A DNA stretch of 64,000 nt from Pseudomonadota bacterium (GCA_021848345.1 JAJZUV010000001.1:310001-374000); one strand, 5' to 3'; counted from the stretch's first letter, positions 35,307 through 46,997 are shown. Notes: generated from the sequence alone by a model not told the origin. Translations and numbers: made by a program.

Positions 35307-36092
35307 ATGGCTCTGGGTCTGTACATCATCGGTGACGAAATCCTGTCCGGCAAGCGGCAGGACAAGCACTTTTCCCGCGTGCAGCAATTGCTGGCCGCTC
35401 GCGGCATGCAACTGCAATGGGCGCACTATCTGGGCGACGATGCGCAGGTGCTGCGCGACGCCCTGCGCGCCAGTTTCGAGCGCGGCGACACGGTGTTGAG
35501 TTGCGGGGGCATCGGCGCCACGCCGGACGATCACACCCGCGCCGCGGCGGCAGCCGCGCTCGGCCTGCCGCTGGAACTGCATCCCGAGGCCGCCGCGCTG
35601 ATCCGCCAGCGCATCGCCACCGCCTCGCTCGGCGATCCCGACTCCGAGGCCAACCGGCAGCGCCTGCAGATGGGGACCTTCGCGCAAGGCGCGCGGATCA
35701 TTCCCAACCCCTACAACCAGATCCCGGGCTTTTTCATCCGCGAGCACTACTTCGTGCCCGGCTTCCCGGTGATGGCCTGGCCGATGATCGAGTGGGTGCT
35801 GGACACCCGGCTGCAGCATCTGCATCGCCCGGCCGGCTACCTGGAACGCGGGCTCATCGTGCAGGGTGCGATGGAGTCGGAACTCACCCCGCTGATGCTG
35901 CGCATCGAGCAAGAGCACGAGCAGGTCAAGGTCTACAGCCTGCCCAGCGTGGACGATGCCCAGTGGGGGCGGCACATCGAGATCGGCGTCAAGGGCGAAC
36001 CCCGGCGCGTGCAAGCGGCGTTCGATGTGCTCAGACAGGGCTTGATCGCACTCGGCGCGGACATTCGCACCGAAACGGTGCGTTCGATCTGA
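35307..36092 (+). CDS. CinA-like molybdopterin-binding-domain protein
   Basis: 261 residues. The N-terminal part (ALGLYIIGDEILSGKRQDKH, then GDTVLSCGGIGATPDDHTR) is the MoCF/MoaB-type fold of competence/damage-inducible protein A homologues. It lacks the C-terminal amidase domain of full CinA and is much shorter. Family members are linked to nucleotide pyrophosphatase and NMN deamidase activities; which applies here is unclear. Its last 25 bp contain an NtrC-type binding site that probably serves the downstream glnA. Confidence 0.75.
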   Translation: MALGLYIIGDEILSGKRQDKHFSRVQQLLAARGMQLQWAHYLGDDAQVLRDALRASFERGDTVLSCGGIGATPDDHTRAAAAAALGLPLELHPEAAALIRQRIATASLGDPDSEANRQRLQMGTFAQGARIIPNPYNQIPGFFIREHYFVPGFPVMAWPMIEWVLDTRLQHLHRPAGYLERGLIVQGAMESELTPLMLRIEQEHEQVKVYSLPSVDDAQWGRHIEIGVKGEPRRVQAAFDVLRQGLIALGADIRTETVRSI

Positions 36093-36130
36093 GAAGCACG
36101 AAAGCGGGGCGTGACGCACCATATCGGTGC
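36067..36130. promoter_or_regulatory. Two NtrC-type enhancer sites upstream of glnA
   Basis: GCACC-N5-GGTGC occurs perfectly at 36067-36081 (spacer GAAAC) and at 36116-36130 (spacer ATATC), 49 bp apart centre to centre. This matches the core of the NtrC consensus TGCACC-N5-GGTGCA. They lie 110-175 bp upstream of a sigma-54 promoter, the normal enhancer distance. The first site is inside the end of the CinA-like gene. Confidence 0.8.
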
Positions 36131-36240
36131 GCCTCGCGCATCGCCGCGGCCGCGCCGCGGGGGCCTGTCGGCGGGGGCGAGCCCAGGCACGCAGGCCTTG
36201 CGCGCATCGCCGTTCGCCATGGTGCGAAATCACCGGCGTG

Positions 36241-36256
36241 TGGCATGGATTCTGCT
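36241..36256 (+). promoter_or_regulatory. Sigma-54 promoter of glnA
   Basis: TGGCATGGATTCTGCT has the invariant GG and GC doublets with exactly ten bases between them, as in the -24/-12 consensus TGGCAC-N5-TTGCW. Transcription would begin near 36267, giving a leader of about 117 nt before glnA. Confidence 0.75.
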
Positions 36257-36383
36257 AGATTTGCGAGCAGGGTCGAGCGAACCCGCGGCCAGTCGCGTGG
36301 GCGACCGCGCCGGGGTGCGCGACCGGGCCGAAGCCGCGGGCCGTTCCCTCCATACAACCGAACATCCATTCTGGAGAACTTGC

Positions 36384-37799
36384 ATGACCAAACAGGTTGC
36401 TGACGTACTGAACATGGTGAAGGAAAACGACGTCAAATTCGTCGATTTCCGCTTCACGGACACCCGCGGCAAGGAACAGCACGTGACCGTGCCGGTGTCG
36501 GCGTTCGATGAAAGCAAGTTCACCCAGGGTCATGCCTTCGACGGTTCCTCGGTCGCCGGCTGGAAGGGCATCGAGGCCTCGGACATGCTGCTGATGCCCG
36601 ACGCCAGCACCGCCAACATCGACCCGTTCATGGAAGAGACCACGCTGCTGCTGCAGTGCGACGTGCTCGAACCCGGCGACGGCAAGCCCTACGATCGCGA
36701 CCCCCGCTCCATCGCCAAGAAGGCCGAAGCCTTCCTGAAGGCTTCGGGCATCGGCGACACCGCCTATTTCGGTCCGGAACCCGAGTTCTTCATCTTCGAC
36801 CAGGTGCGCTGGAACGTCGACATGTCCGGCTGTTTCGTGAAGATCGACTCCGACGAGGCCTCGTGGTCCACCGGTGAGAAGATCGAAGGCGGCAACATGG
36901 GTCACCGTCCGGCGGTCAAGGGCGGCTACTTCCCCGTGCCTCCCGTGGACAGCCTGCAGGACATCCGCTCCGAGATGTGCCTCATCCTCGAGCAGATGGG
37001 CGTGCCGGTCGAGGTGCACCACCACGAAGTGGCGGGCGCCGGCCAGTGCGAGATCGGCACCATGTTCTCCACCCTGGTGCAGCGCGCCGACTGGACCCAG
37101 GTGCTCAAGTACGTGGTGCAGAACGTGGCCCACAGCTACGGCAAGACGGCCACCTTCATGCCCAAGCCGGTGGTGGGCGACAACGGCTCGGGCATGCACG
37201 TGCACCAGTCGATCTGGAAGGACGGCAAGAACCTGTTCGCCGGCAACGGCTACGCGGGCCTGTCGGACTTCGCGCTGTACTACATCGGCGGCATCATCAA
37301 GCACGCCCGCGCGCTCAACGCCATCACCAACCCGGGCACCAACAGCTACAAGCGCCTGGTGCCGGGCTTCGAGGCCCCGGTGAAGCTGGCCTATTCGGCG
37401 CGCAACCGCTCGGCGTCGATCCGCGTGCCCTACGTGCAAAGCGACAAGGCGCGGCGCATCGAAGTGCGCTTCCCCGATCCGACCTGCAACCCGTATCTGG
37501 GCTTCGCGGCCATGCTGATGGCCGGCCTCGACGGCGTGGAAAACAAGATCCACCCGGGCGAAGCCGCGAGCAAGAACCTGTACGACCTGCCGCCGGAAGA
37601 AGACGCGAAGATCCCGACCGTGTGCTCCAGCCTCGACCAGGCGCTGGGCTACCTGGACCAGGATCGCGGCTTCCTGACCCGCGGCGGCGTGTTCAGCAAC
37701 GACTTCATCGATGCCTACATCGCGCTGAAGATGGAAGAGGTCACGCGCTTCCGCATGACCACCCATCCGGTCGAGTTCGACATGTACTACTCGCTTTGA
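36384..37799 (+). CDS. glnA: Glutamine synthetase type I
   Basis: 471 residues, the standard length for GSI-beta. Characteristic segments include [25 protein letters not shown], the ammonium/ATP region [10 protein letters not shown] and [10 protein letters not shown]. The adenylylation tyrosine is present in NLYDLPPEE, so the enzyme should be regulated by GlnE. It makes glutamine from glutamate and ammonia in the cytoplasm. Two NtrC sites and a sigma-54 promoter precede it, and ntrB-ntrC follow, so it is nitrogen-regulated. A ribosome binding site (CTGGAGAAC) lies just upstream. Confidence 0.97.
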   Translation: MTKQVADVLNMVKENDVKFVDFRFTDTRGKEQHVTVPVSAFDESKFTQGHAFDGSSVAGWKGIEASDMLLMPDASTANIDPFMEETTLLLQCDVLEPGDGKPYDRDPRSIAKKAEAFLKASGIGDTAYFGPEPEFFIFDQVRWNVDMSGCFVKIDSDEASWSTGEKIEGGNMGHRPAVKGGYFPVPPVDSLQDIRSEMCLILEQMGVPVEVHHHEVAGAGQCEIGTMFSTLVQRADWTQVLKYVVQNVAHSYGKTATFMPKPVVGDNGSGMHVHQSIWKDGKNLFAGNGYAGLSDFALYYIGGIIKHARALNAITNPGTNSYKRLVPGFEAPVKLAYSARNRSASIRVPYVQSDKARRIEVRFPDPTCNPYLGFAAMLMAGLDGVENKIHPGEAASKNLYDLPPEEDAKIPTVCSSLDQALGYLDQDRGFLTRGGVFSNDFIDAYIALKMEEVTRFRMTTHPVEFDMYYSL

Positions 37800-37855
37800 T
37801 GTCCGCGTCCGTCAGGGCCCGCGAGGGCCCGCGGCGGACAGGGCAGGGAGCGCCG

Positions 37856-37897
37856 CCGGCGCCGCAGTCGCGAGATTGCGGCGCCGGTTTACTTTAC
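37856..37897 (+). terminator. Rho-independent terminator after glnA
   Basis: Perfect 11-bp stem CCGGCGCCGCA/TGCGGCGCCGG with a 10-base loop, followed by TTTACTTTAC. It begins 57 bp after the glnA stop and would separate glnA from the downstream ntrB-ntrC unit, at least partly. Confidence 0.75.
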
Positions 37898-37973
37898 ACT
37901 CGGGCACCTGCCCGCCGTCGTGCGGGCGCCGCCGATCATGGCCGTTGACCGGTCCGTTCTTCCAGGGTTTGCG

Positions 37974-38486
37974 ATGCGCACCGTTGCCGTTGGCCGTCTT
38001 GTTCTCCTGACCTGTCTGGGCGCTGGCGCCATGGCCGCCGCGTCGGCGCAGGACGTCGATCCCAGTCGCGTGTACCGCTGCCCCGACAACTCCTACACCA
38101 ACATGCTCAGCGTGGTGCGGGAGAAGAACTGCCAGCCGGTGGACAACGCCAACATCAGCGTGCTGGCCCCGACGCCGACGCCGGCCCCGGCAGCCCGGGG
38201 GCGCCGCGCCCCGCGCCATGCCTCGGGTCCCGACCAGGTGAGCTCCGGCGCGCAGAGCGAACGCGACGCCGAGGCCCGCCAGCTGCTGCAAAGCGAACTG
38301 CAGACCCAACAGGCCAAGCTGGCCCAGCAGCTCAAGGAGTACAACAACGGGCAGCCGCAGCGCCTGGGCGACGAGCGCAACTACCAGAAGTACCTGGACC
38401 GCGTGCAGGCGATGAAGCAGCAGATCGACCTGACCCAGTCCAACATCGACGCGCTGCAGCGAGAGCTGCAGCATTACGCGAACTGA
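37974..38486 (+). CDS. Small exported protein between glnA and ntrB, DUF4124-like
   Basis: 170 residues from ATG 37974, giving a clean signal peptide (VGRLVLLTCLGAGAMAAASAQ). The mature protein begins with VYRCPDNSYTN and a second cysteine in REKNCQPV, a pattern reminiscent of DUF4124 proteins; the C-terminal half is a coiled coil (about residues 95-165) rich in Gln, Glu and Leu. It is probably periplasmic. It stands 4 bp before ntrB, so the two are likely cotranscribed, though a link to nitrogen control is only positional. Function unknown. Confidence 0.7.
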   Translation: MRTVAVGRLVLLTCLGAGAMAAASAQDVDPSRVYRCPDNSYTNMLSVVREKNCQPVDNANISVLAPTPTPAPAARGRRAPRHASGPDQVSSGAQSERDAEARQLLQSELQTQQAKLAQQLKEYNNGQPQRLGDERNYQKYLDRVQAMKQQIDLTQSNIDALQRELQHYAN

Positions 38487-38490
38487 CGGT

Positions 38491-39600
38491 GTGAACGAGG
38501 CCGCGCTGTCAGTCTCCGGCGGTGACGACGAGCGCCCGGAAGGCGCGTTGCACGCGGCGGCCGCGCTCGACTGGCTGGCCACGATGGTCGCCGTGGTGGA
38601 CGCCGACGGGCGGGTCGTGCATGCCAACGCCTCGCTGGAGGCAGGCCTGGGCCTGTCGCGGCGCCAGCTGCTGGGCCACGAGTTCGATCACTGGCTGACC
38701 CGCCACGGGCCGCTGCGCGAGGCCCTGCGCCAGGTGCTCGCGGAGGAGTTCTCCAGCAAGCGCTTCGACGACGCGATGATCGCGCGCGCCGGCGCGGAGG
38801 CGATTCCGGTGCAGGTGGTCGTCTCGCGCACCGATTCGCCCGATCTGCTGCTGGTCGAGCTGCTCGAGCTGGGTCAGCAAAGCCGCCAGGAGCGCGAGGA
38901 GCAGTGGCATCGCCAGGCGCAGGCGAGCAAGGACCTGATCCGCAACCTCGCGCACGAGATCAAGAATCCCCTGGGCGGCATCCGCGGCGCCGCGCAACTG
39001 CTGCAGTCCGAGCTGGACAGCCGCGAGCTGCGCGAGTACACGCGGGTGATCATCCACGAGGCCGACCGGCTGCAGAGCCTGGTGGACCGGCTGCTGGCGC
39101 CGCACCGGCGCCCGCACGTGGTGGCCGAACTGAACATCCACGAGGTGCTGGAGCGCGTACGCTCGGTGATCCTGGCCGAGTTCCCGCGCGGCCTCGAGGT
39201 GGTGCGCGATTACGACGCCAGCCTGCCCGAGCTGCGCGGCGACCGCGAGCAGCTGATCCAGGCCGTGCTGAACATCGCGCACAACGCGGCGCTGGCGCTG
39301 GCCGAGCGCCGCGCCGCCGGGGACGCGCGCATCGTGTTCAAGACACGCATCGCACGCCAGGTCACGGTGGCCAAGCAGCGCCATCGCCTGGCATTGGTCT
39401 TGCATGTGACGGACAACGGCCCCGGCATCCCGGAACACATCAAGGATCGCATGTTCTTTCCGCTGGTCTCGGGGCGGGACGGTGGCTCTGGCCTGGGATT
39501 GTCCCTGGCGCAGACCTTCATCCAACAGCATCAGGGGACCATCGAGTGCGACAGCCAGCCCGGACACACCGACTTCCGCATCCTGCTGCCTCTGGCCTGA
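38491..39600 (+). CDS. ntrB: Nitrogen regulation sensor kinase NtrB
   Basis: 369 residues, GTG start. A PAS domain at the N-terminus (MVAVVDADGRVVHANASLEAGLGL) is followed by the HisKA dimerisation helix with the phosphorylated histidine in RNLAHEIKNPLGGIRGAAQLL, then the ATP-binding N, G1 and G2 boxes (NIAHNAALAL, VTDNGPGIP, GGSGLGLSLAQ). No membrane segment is present. In the nitrogen regulatory system it phosphorylates or dephosphorylates NtrC under control of PII protein. The gene is followed by ntrC 19 bp later. Confidence 0.93.
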   Translation: MNEAALSVSGGDDERPEGALHAAAALDWLATMVAVVDADGRVVHANASLEAGLGLSRRQLLGHEFDHWLTRHGPLREALRQVLAEEFSSKRFDDAMIARAGAEAIPVQVVVSRTDSPDLLLVELLELGQQSRQEREEQWHRQAQASKDLIRNLAHEIKNPLGGIRGAAQLLQSELDSRELREYTRVIIHEADRLQSLVDRLLAPHRRPHVVAELNIHEVLERVRSVILAEFPRGLEVVRDYDASLPELRGDREQLIQAVLNIAHNAALALAERRAAGDARIVFKTRIARQVTVAKQRHRLALVLHVTDNGPGIPEHIKDRMFFPLVSGRDGGSGLGLSLAQTFIQQHQGTIECDSQPGHTDFRILLPLA

Positions 39601-39619
39601 GCCGGGCGGGGGGGCCGCG

Positions 39620-41134
<1,515 letters not shown>

Positions 41135-41152
41135 ACGGCCCCGGCGCCGGGA

Positions 41153-41929
41153 TCAGGCGGCGGGCGTGTCGAGCTCCACCCACACCGGCGCGTGGTCGCT
41201 GGGGCGCTCGTTCTTGCGCGGCGCGCGGTCGATGGCGCAGGCGCGCACCCCGGCGCGCAGCGCCTCGGAGACCAACACGTGGTCGATGCGCAGGCCCTGG
41301 TTGCGCCGAAACGCCAGGTTGCGGTAGTCCCACCAGCTCCAGCTCTTCTCGGGTTGCTCGAAAAGGCGGAAGGCGTCCACCAGGCCCAGCTCGAGCAGTT
41401 TGCGGAAGTGGCCGCGCTCCTCGTCGGTGCAGTGGATCTTGCCCCGCCATGCATCGGGGTCGTAGACGTCACGGTCCTCCGGCGCCACGTTGAAGTCGCC
41501 CAGCAGCACCAGCCGGGGATGCGCGGCCAGCTGCCCGGCCAGCCAGTCCTCCAGCGCCTGCAGCCAGCCCATCTTGTAGGCGAACTTCTCGCTGCCCGGC
41601 TCCTGGCCGTTGGGGAAATAGGCGCCGACCACCCGCAGGCCGCCGACGCTGGCCGCGATCAGCCGCGCCTGCGGATCGTCCAGGCCCGGCAGGTTGCGCT
41701 GCACGTCCTCGGCCGGCGTGCGCGACAGCAGGGCCACGCCGTTGTAGGTCGGCTGCCCGAAGCACTGCGCCTGCCAGCCGGCGGCCAGCAACTCGGCATG
41801 GGGAAAGCGGGCGTCGACCAGCTTGGTTTCCTGCAGCACCACGATGTCCGGCTGCTGCGCGGCCAGCCAGTCGAGCAGTTGCGGCAGGCGCACGGCCAGG
41901 GAGTTGACGTTCCAGGTGGCGATTTTCAT
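41153..41929 (-). CDS. xthA: Exodeoxyribonuclease III
   Basis: 258 residues, ATG at 41929. It has the exonuclease III family motifs in order: TWNVNSLAVRLP, LQETKL (catalytic Glu), GAYFPNG, LLGDFNVAPED (catalytic Asp-Asn) and the C-terminal SDHAPVW with the catalytic Asp-His. It degrades duplex DNA from 3' ends and cleaves at abasic sites in base excision repair. It is convergent with ntrC and divergent from the riboswitch-controlled gene. Confidence 0.93.
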   Translation of the reverse strand: MKIATWNVNSLAVRLPQLLDWLAAQQPDIVVLQETKLVDARFPHAELLAAGWQAQCFGQPTYNGVALLSRTPAEDVQRNLPGLDDPQARLIAASVGGLRVVGAYFPNGQEPGSEKFAYKMGWLQALEDWLAGQLAAHPRLVLLGDFNVAPEDRDVYDPDAWRGKIHCTDEERGHFRKLLELGLVDAFRLFEQPEKSWSWWDYRNLAFRRNQGLRIDHVLVSEALRAGVRACAIDRAPRKNERPSDHAPVWVELDTPAA

Positions 41930-42075
41930 GCGATGGGGATTCGGGGAATGGAACTGGGGGGCGGGTGGCCGAAACCTTTGACCTAAAACAAGAGCATGCG
42001 CAAAGTCAACCCCCTGTTTGTGGAAAATAAGCTGCAACCCGATGCAAATTTCACAGGAATCAGTTAACTTTGTGC

Positions 42076-42160
42076 CTACTTTGGCAAACCCGTCGAAAGG
42101 CGGGGACGCAAAGCCTCCGGTCTAACGGCAGAAATGCCCATGACAGCGGGGTTGCCGGCG
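42076..42160 (+). ncRNA. Cyclic di-GMP-I (GEMM) riboswitch
   Basis: The conserved core reads GGCAAACC, then a CGAAAG tetraloop region, GGGACGCAAAGCCTCCGG, TCTAA, and the closing AGCGGGGTTGCC, matching the GEMM-I aptamer in order and spacing. The nucleotide equivalent to the ligand-pairing G20 appears to be G and the C92 equivalent C, consistent with c-di-GMP rather than cGAMP. It is in the 5' leader of the beta-helix lipoprotein gene, and so should tune its expression to c-di-GMP level. Confidence 0.93.
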
Positions 42161-42236
42161 CGAGTGCGCGTCGTGACTTCTCGAGCTGTAGACGTATTGG
42201 CCGCTCAAAGCGGCTGGATGGCAGCGTTGCCACGGT

Positions 42237-42255
42237 CCGCCCCGAAAAGGGGCGG
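42237..42255 (+). promoter_or_regulatory. Riboswitch expression-platform hairpin
   Basis: CCGCCCC/GGGGCGG with loop GAAAA ends 6 bases before the ribosome binding site AGGGAG (42262-42267). Earlier, GGCA/TGCC (with loop GCGT) makes an alternative small stem. There is no T tract, so control of translation or of RNA folding near the start is more likely than simple termination. Confidence 0.45.
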
Positions 42256-42275
42256 GGTCCCAGGGAGCAACCGCC

Positions 42276-44420
42276 ATGTCCAGTCTACAGAACCTGTTTC
42301 GCACCGCCGCACTTCCGATTCTCGCCGCGATGACCCTCGCGGGTTGCGGCGGCGGCGGCGGGGGCGCAAGCGGCGCCGTCGGCGCCACGGCGTCGACCCA
42401 GTCGTACACCAGTACGAGCAACGTGAACGCGCCCGGCGGCGGCACGACGGTGCCGGTCGTCTCGACGAGCACGACGTCGGCACCGAGCACGAGCACGAGC
42501 ACGAGCACGTCGACGCCCGCTCCCGTTCCCAGCAGCTTCACCGCCGAGAATTCGGTCCAGGTTCCGCATCTCGTCGCGGGTGTGAAGACCTGGGTCACGA
42601 TGGACCTTCCCTGGTCGTCTTGGACCAACGCCAACGTCACTACCGCGGGATCTTCCACGGGGACGACCTATTACGTCTCGCTCACGGGAAGCGACAGCAA
42701 CAGCGGAACCTCCGCCCAGAGGGCTTTTGCCACGGTGGCGCACGCGGTTTCGTTGATGCAACCCGGCGACACGCTGCTGTTCGAGCCCGGCGTCTATCAC
42801 CAGACGATCAACCTGGGCGGCGGGCTGTCCGGCACGAGCGGGCACCCCATCACCTTCGGCAACGCGGGAGGCGGCGCCGTGGTGCTCGACGCATCCCCGG
42901 TGATCGCGTCGTCGGCCTGGTCCGCGGTGGGAGGCTCGGTCTACCGGGCCAGCGTGAGCAAGACCCAGGACGGATCGACCAACCTGGCCGTGCCCAACGG
43001 CACCGATCCGTCCACCGCGATGGTCGTCGTCGTCAACGACAAGGCGCTTCGCCTGGCGCCCAATGACAACCCGGCCAGCGTCACGCCGGGGAGCGGCACC
43101 TTTGCCTACGACGGCTCCACGCTGACCGTGGATTTCGGCTCTGCAGTTCCCTCGTCGGCCACGGTGGTCGTGGCCAACGCGAACAACCCGAGCCCGATTT
43201 ACTGGTACGGCAGCAATGACCTCGTGTTCGACGGGCTGACCGCCGAGGCTGGCGGCAATTCCGGGATCTGGGGCTATGGAAGCTCCGTGACCATCGAGCA
43301 TTGCGTCAGCCAGTACAACATCAAGGCCGGCATCAATTTCATGATGATGTCGGGCAACGCGAACGCGAACAACCAGGCGCTGGATAACCTGGTCTACATG
43401 AACTCGCTGCACAACTGGCCCCGCGGGACCAACGGCTTCTACTCGTCCGGCGGGGGCTGGAGCGGCGGACTCGCCTTCAGCGACGCCTACAAGGGAGTCG
43501 CGCGCGGCAATCTCGTGATCGACAACGGTGGCGAGGGGATCATCAGCTACGGCAGCGGCCCGTCGGAGACCACCGGAAGCGTGCTGTTCGAGAACAACCT
43601 CAGCATGGACAACTGGTCCATGCAGATGTATTTCGACAATCAGCCCAACGACATCGCGCGCGGCAACCTGCTGTACTTCTCCGGTTTCGACACCAGCACC
43701 TGGGAGTCCCAGACGGACGATCTGTACAAGTACAGCACCTGTCTGGCGCTGGCGGACGAGGCGAACTCCTCGGCCAACATGACGGCCAACCTGGCCAATT
43801 CGCAGGTCTACAACAATCTGCTCGTCGGATGCCGCCTGGGGATCACCGAGTACTGGGAAGGCAACGTGCTGTCGGGTCAGCACGGGCTGAAGAACACGCT
43901 GATCGCCAACAACACGATCGTGCTCATGCCCACGACGCCAGCGTCCACCTACACGGCGGGCATCTATCTGTGGGACAACGGCACCGCCAACACCAACAGC
44001 GCCGTGGTGAACAACCTGGTCATCGGATGGGACTCGACCGAGCCCGTGATCTGGTATCAGGGAACGGGGGCCGACCCGGGTGTGCAGGTCGATCACAATG
44101 CCTACTGGAACGCCGGCAACAGCACCAGCTTCATGCTGGGGTTCAACACCGTGTCGAAGGACACCTTCGCGCAGTGGCAGGTGGCGACCGGATACGACCT
44201 CGCAGGCTTCTTCGCCAATCCGATGCTCGTGGGCACGAGCGCGCTGTCCAGCCCGTCGCATGCACCGTACGACCAGGCCAACGCCGTGCCGCAATCGGGC
44301 TCGCCCTTGATCGGGGCCGGCATCGACCTCTCGTCGTCTTCGCCGGTGGCTGGTGAGACCTTCTCGACCAACCTGGCCGGCCTGGCTCGCGGTTCGAGCT
44401 GGACCATCGGGGCGTTCTGA
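42276..44420 (+). CDS. Secreted lipoprotein with right-handed beta-helix domain, c-di-GMP riboswitch controlled
   Basis: 714 residues. The N-terminus is a lipoprotein signal: hydrophobic stretch, then LAGC with the lipidated cysteine at 24, followed by a Gly run and a Ser/Thr-rich linker (about residues 38-88). From residue 128 the sequence starts TYYVSLTGSDSNSGTSAQRAFATVAHAV and continues with NNxVI/NGGEG-type repeats, the signature of right-handed parallel beta-helix proteins such as alginate or chondroitin lyases and mannuronan epimerases. A specific activity cannot be read. It is likely exported and surface anchored. Control by a c-di-GMP riboswitch suggests a role in matrix or surface polysaccharide handling. 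Confidence 0.8.
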   Translation: MSSLQNLFRTAALPILAAMTLAGCGGGGGGASGAVGATASTQSYTSTSNVNAPGGGTTVPVVSTSTTSAPSTSTSTSTSTPAPVPSSFTAENSVQVPHLVAGVKTWVTMDLPWSSWTNANVTTAGSSTGTTYYVSLTGSDSNSGTSAQRAFATVAHAVSLMQPGDTLLFEPGVYHQTINLGGGLSGTSGHPITFGNAGGGAVVLDASPVIASSAWSAVGGSVYRASVSKTQDGSTNLAVPNGTDPSTAMVVVVNDKALRLAPNDNPASVTPGSGTFAYDGSTLTVDFGSAVPSSATVVVANANNPSPIYWYGSNDLVFDGLTAEAGGNSGIWGYGSSVTIEHCVSQYNIKAGINFMMMSGNANANNQALDNLVYMNSLHNWPRGTNGFYSSGGGWSGGLAFSDAYKGVARGNLVIDNGGEGIISYGSGPSETTGSVLFENNLSMDNWSMQMYFDNQPNDIARGNLLYFSGFDTSTWESQTDDLYKYSTCLALADEANSSANMTANLANSQVYNNLLVGCRLGITEYWEGNVLSGQHGLKNTLIANNTIVLMPTTPASTYTAGIYLWDNGTANTNSAVVNNLVIGWDSTEPVIWYQGTGADPGVQVDHNAYWNAGNSTSFMLGFNTVSKDTFAQWQVATGYDLAGFFANPMLVGTSALSSPSHAPYDQANAVPQSGSPLIGAGIDLSSSSPVAGETFSTNLAGLARGSSWTIGAF
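42485..42508 (+). repeat. Hexanucleotide tandem repeat GAGCAC x 4 in coding sequence
   Basis: Four exact GAGCAC units in a row encode Ser-Thr repeats in the lipoprotein linker. As the unit is six bases, gain or loss of copies keeps frame and changes only linker length. Confidence 0.8.
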
Positions 44421-44492
44421 TCGTGGCCATCCGGCGATCTCGTCGCGGGCCGCACGGCGGCGAGGCCGCCGTGCGCGGCCTCCCGGGTTGCC

Positions 44493-46001
44493 TCAGGCTT
44501 CCAGCCGGAATCGCTCCACGTTGACGCGCAGCGCGGCCGCCTGGCCGCGCATCTGCTCGGCGGTGGCGGCCAGTTGCTCGGAGGCCGAGGCGTTGTGCTG
44601 AGTGGCGGCGTTCACCTGGGTCATCGCCGTGTGGATCTGGGCGATGCCGGTGGACTGCGAGGCGCCGGCGGCGTCGATCTCGGCGATCAGGGTGCTGGTC
44701 TTGACGATGCTGGGCACCATCTGCTCCAGCAGCGCGCCGGCGGCCTCGGCCTGCTTGAGCGAGGAGGCGGCCAGCTGGCTGATCTCGCGCGCGGCGACCT
44801 GCGAGCGTTCGGCGAGCTTGCGCACTTCGCCGGCCACCACCGCGAAACCCTTGCCGGACTGACCGGCGCGCGCCGCCTCGATGGCGGCGTTGAGCGCCAG
44901 CATGTTGGTCTGGTAGGCGATGTCGTCGACCACCGAGATGCGTTCGGCGATGGCGCGCATGTCCTGCAGCGTGCGCTGCACGGCCTCGCCGGTGCCGCGC
45001 GCCTGTTGCGCCGCCTGCTCGGCCATGGAGGCCGTCAGACGCGCGCTGTCGGCGCTGCTGCGCACCGAGTCGGCCGAGGCCTCCAGCGTGGCCGAGGTCT
45101 GCTCGATCGAGGCCGCCTGCTCCGAGGCCCCCTGCGATACGCTCTGCGCGGTCTCGGCCACCTGCTCGGAGGCCGTGGCCAGCTGGGTCGCGGTGGAGCG
45201 CACCTGGCCGATGGTCTCGCCCAGGCCCCGCACCATGTCGCGCATCGCGCTCAGCAACTGCCCGGTTTCGTCGGAGCGGCCGCGCGGCACCTCCAGCGCC
45301 AGTTCACCGGCGGCGACGCGGTGCAGCACGCCGACGGCCAGCGCCAGCGGGCGGGTGATGGAGCGGGTGATGGTCACCGCCAGCAGCGCGGCGATCACCA
45401 CACCGGCCACCCCCAGGGTGATGGCGAAGCCCAGGGCGTGATGGTAGGAGGCCAGCGCGCCGGCCATCGCGGCATCGTCGGCCTGTTTGCGCGAGGCGAC
45501 GAAGGCCTGCAGGGCGGCCTGCCAGCGCGCCTGCAAGGGACGCACGTCACGCAGCAGGTGCACGGTGGCGAGCATGCCCTGGCTGTGCAGCGCGAAATCG
45601 ACCACATGCTGAAGGCTCGCCGTGGTGCTGGCGGCGATCGCGGCGATCGCCGCCAGGCGCGCGCGGTCGGCCGGCGTATGCGCGTAGCCGGCCAGCTGGC
45701 GCATCTGCAGCGCGTATTCCTGTTCGTGCGCGGCCAGACGTTTGGCCGCGGCCTGGATGGATGTCGGGTTGATCAGCAGCACCACGTCGCGCCCGGCCGA
45801 GCCGATCTTCTCGGTGCTCAGCAGGGCGCCGTCCGCCAGGCGTTCGGCGCGGGCGTGGGTCCCGGCCAGGGTCTGCAGGCTGGTCTTGAGTTGCTGCATG
45901 TCGTGCACGGCCAACCCCAGCAGGCCGAGCAGCATCAGCACCAGTACGCCGAATCCCAGCGCGAGGCGGGGGCCGATGTTCAAGGTTCGGGAAGAAGTCA
46001 T
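44493..46001 (-). CDS. Methyl-accepting chemotaxis protein, membrane bound
   Basis: 502 residues from ATG 46001. The N-terminus has one membrane helix ([17 protein letters not shown]), followed by a periplasmic four-helix sensor domain of about 150 residues, a second helix ([19 protein letters not shown]), a HAMP domain and the MA signalling domain with its hairpin tip at about residues 357-395 ([39 protein letters not shown] region). It should send ligand signals to CheA/CheW. The ligand is unknown. It lies downstream of murI on the same strand, with a 105-bp gap. Confidence 0.9.
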   Translation of the reverse strand: MTSSRTLNIGPRLALGFGVLVLMLLGLLGLAVHDMQQLKTSLQTLAGTHARAERLADGALLSTEKIGSAGRDVVLLINPTSIQAAAKRLAAHEQEYALQMRQLAGYAHTPADRARLAAIAAIAASTTASLQHVVDFALHSQGMLATVHLLRDVRPLQARWQAALQAFVASRKQADDAAMAGALASYHHALGFAITLGVAGVVIAALLAVTITRSITRPLALAVGVLHRVAAGELALEVPRGRSDETGQLLSAMRDMVRGLGETIGQVRSTATQLATASEQVAETAQSVSQGASEQAASIEQTSATLEASADSVRSSADSARLTASMAEQAAQQARGTGEAVQRTLQDMRAIAERISVVDDIAYQTNMLALNAAIEAARAGQSGKGFAVVAGEVRKLAERSQVAAREISQLAASSLKQAEAAGALLEQMVPSIVKTSTLIAEIDAAGASQSTGIAQIHTAMTQVNAATQHNASASEQLAATAEQMRGQAAALRVNVERFRLEA

Positions 46002-46106
46002 GGCCCGAAAATGTAGGATTGCTACAAAATTCGGGCCACGGGGCTTACCCTGAATGCGCAACCGATCGGCGAATTCTTGTCGATCGCGGACGTCTGTGAA
46101 AGTTTA

Positions 46107-46997
<891 letters not shown>

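Noticed and set aside
46002-46106. Possible sigma-28 (FliA) promoter before the membrane chemoreceptor
   Set aside because: TAAA is present on the minus strand but the expected GCCGATAA partner at 15-bp spacing is poorly matched; the better GCCGATCG lies at the wrong distance.
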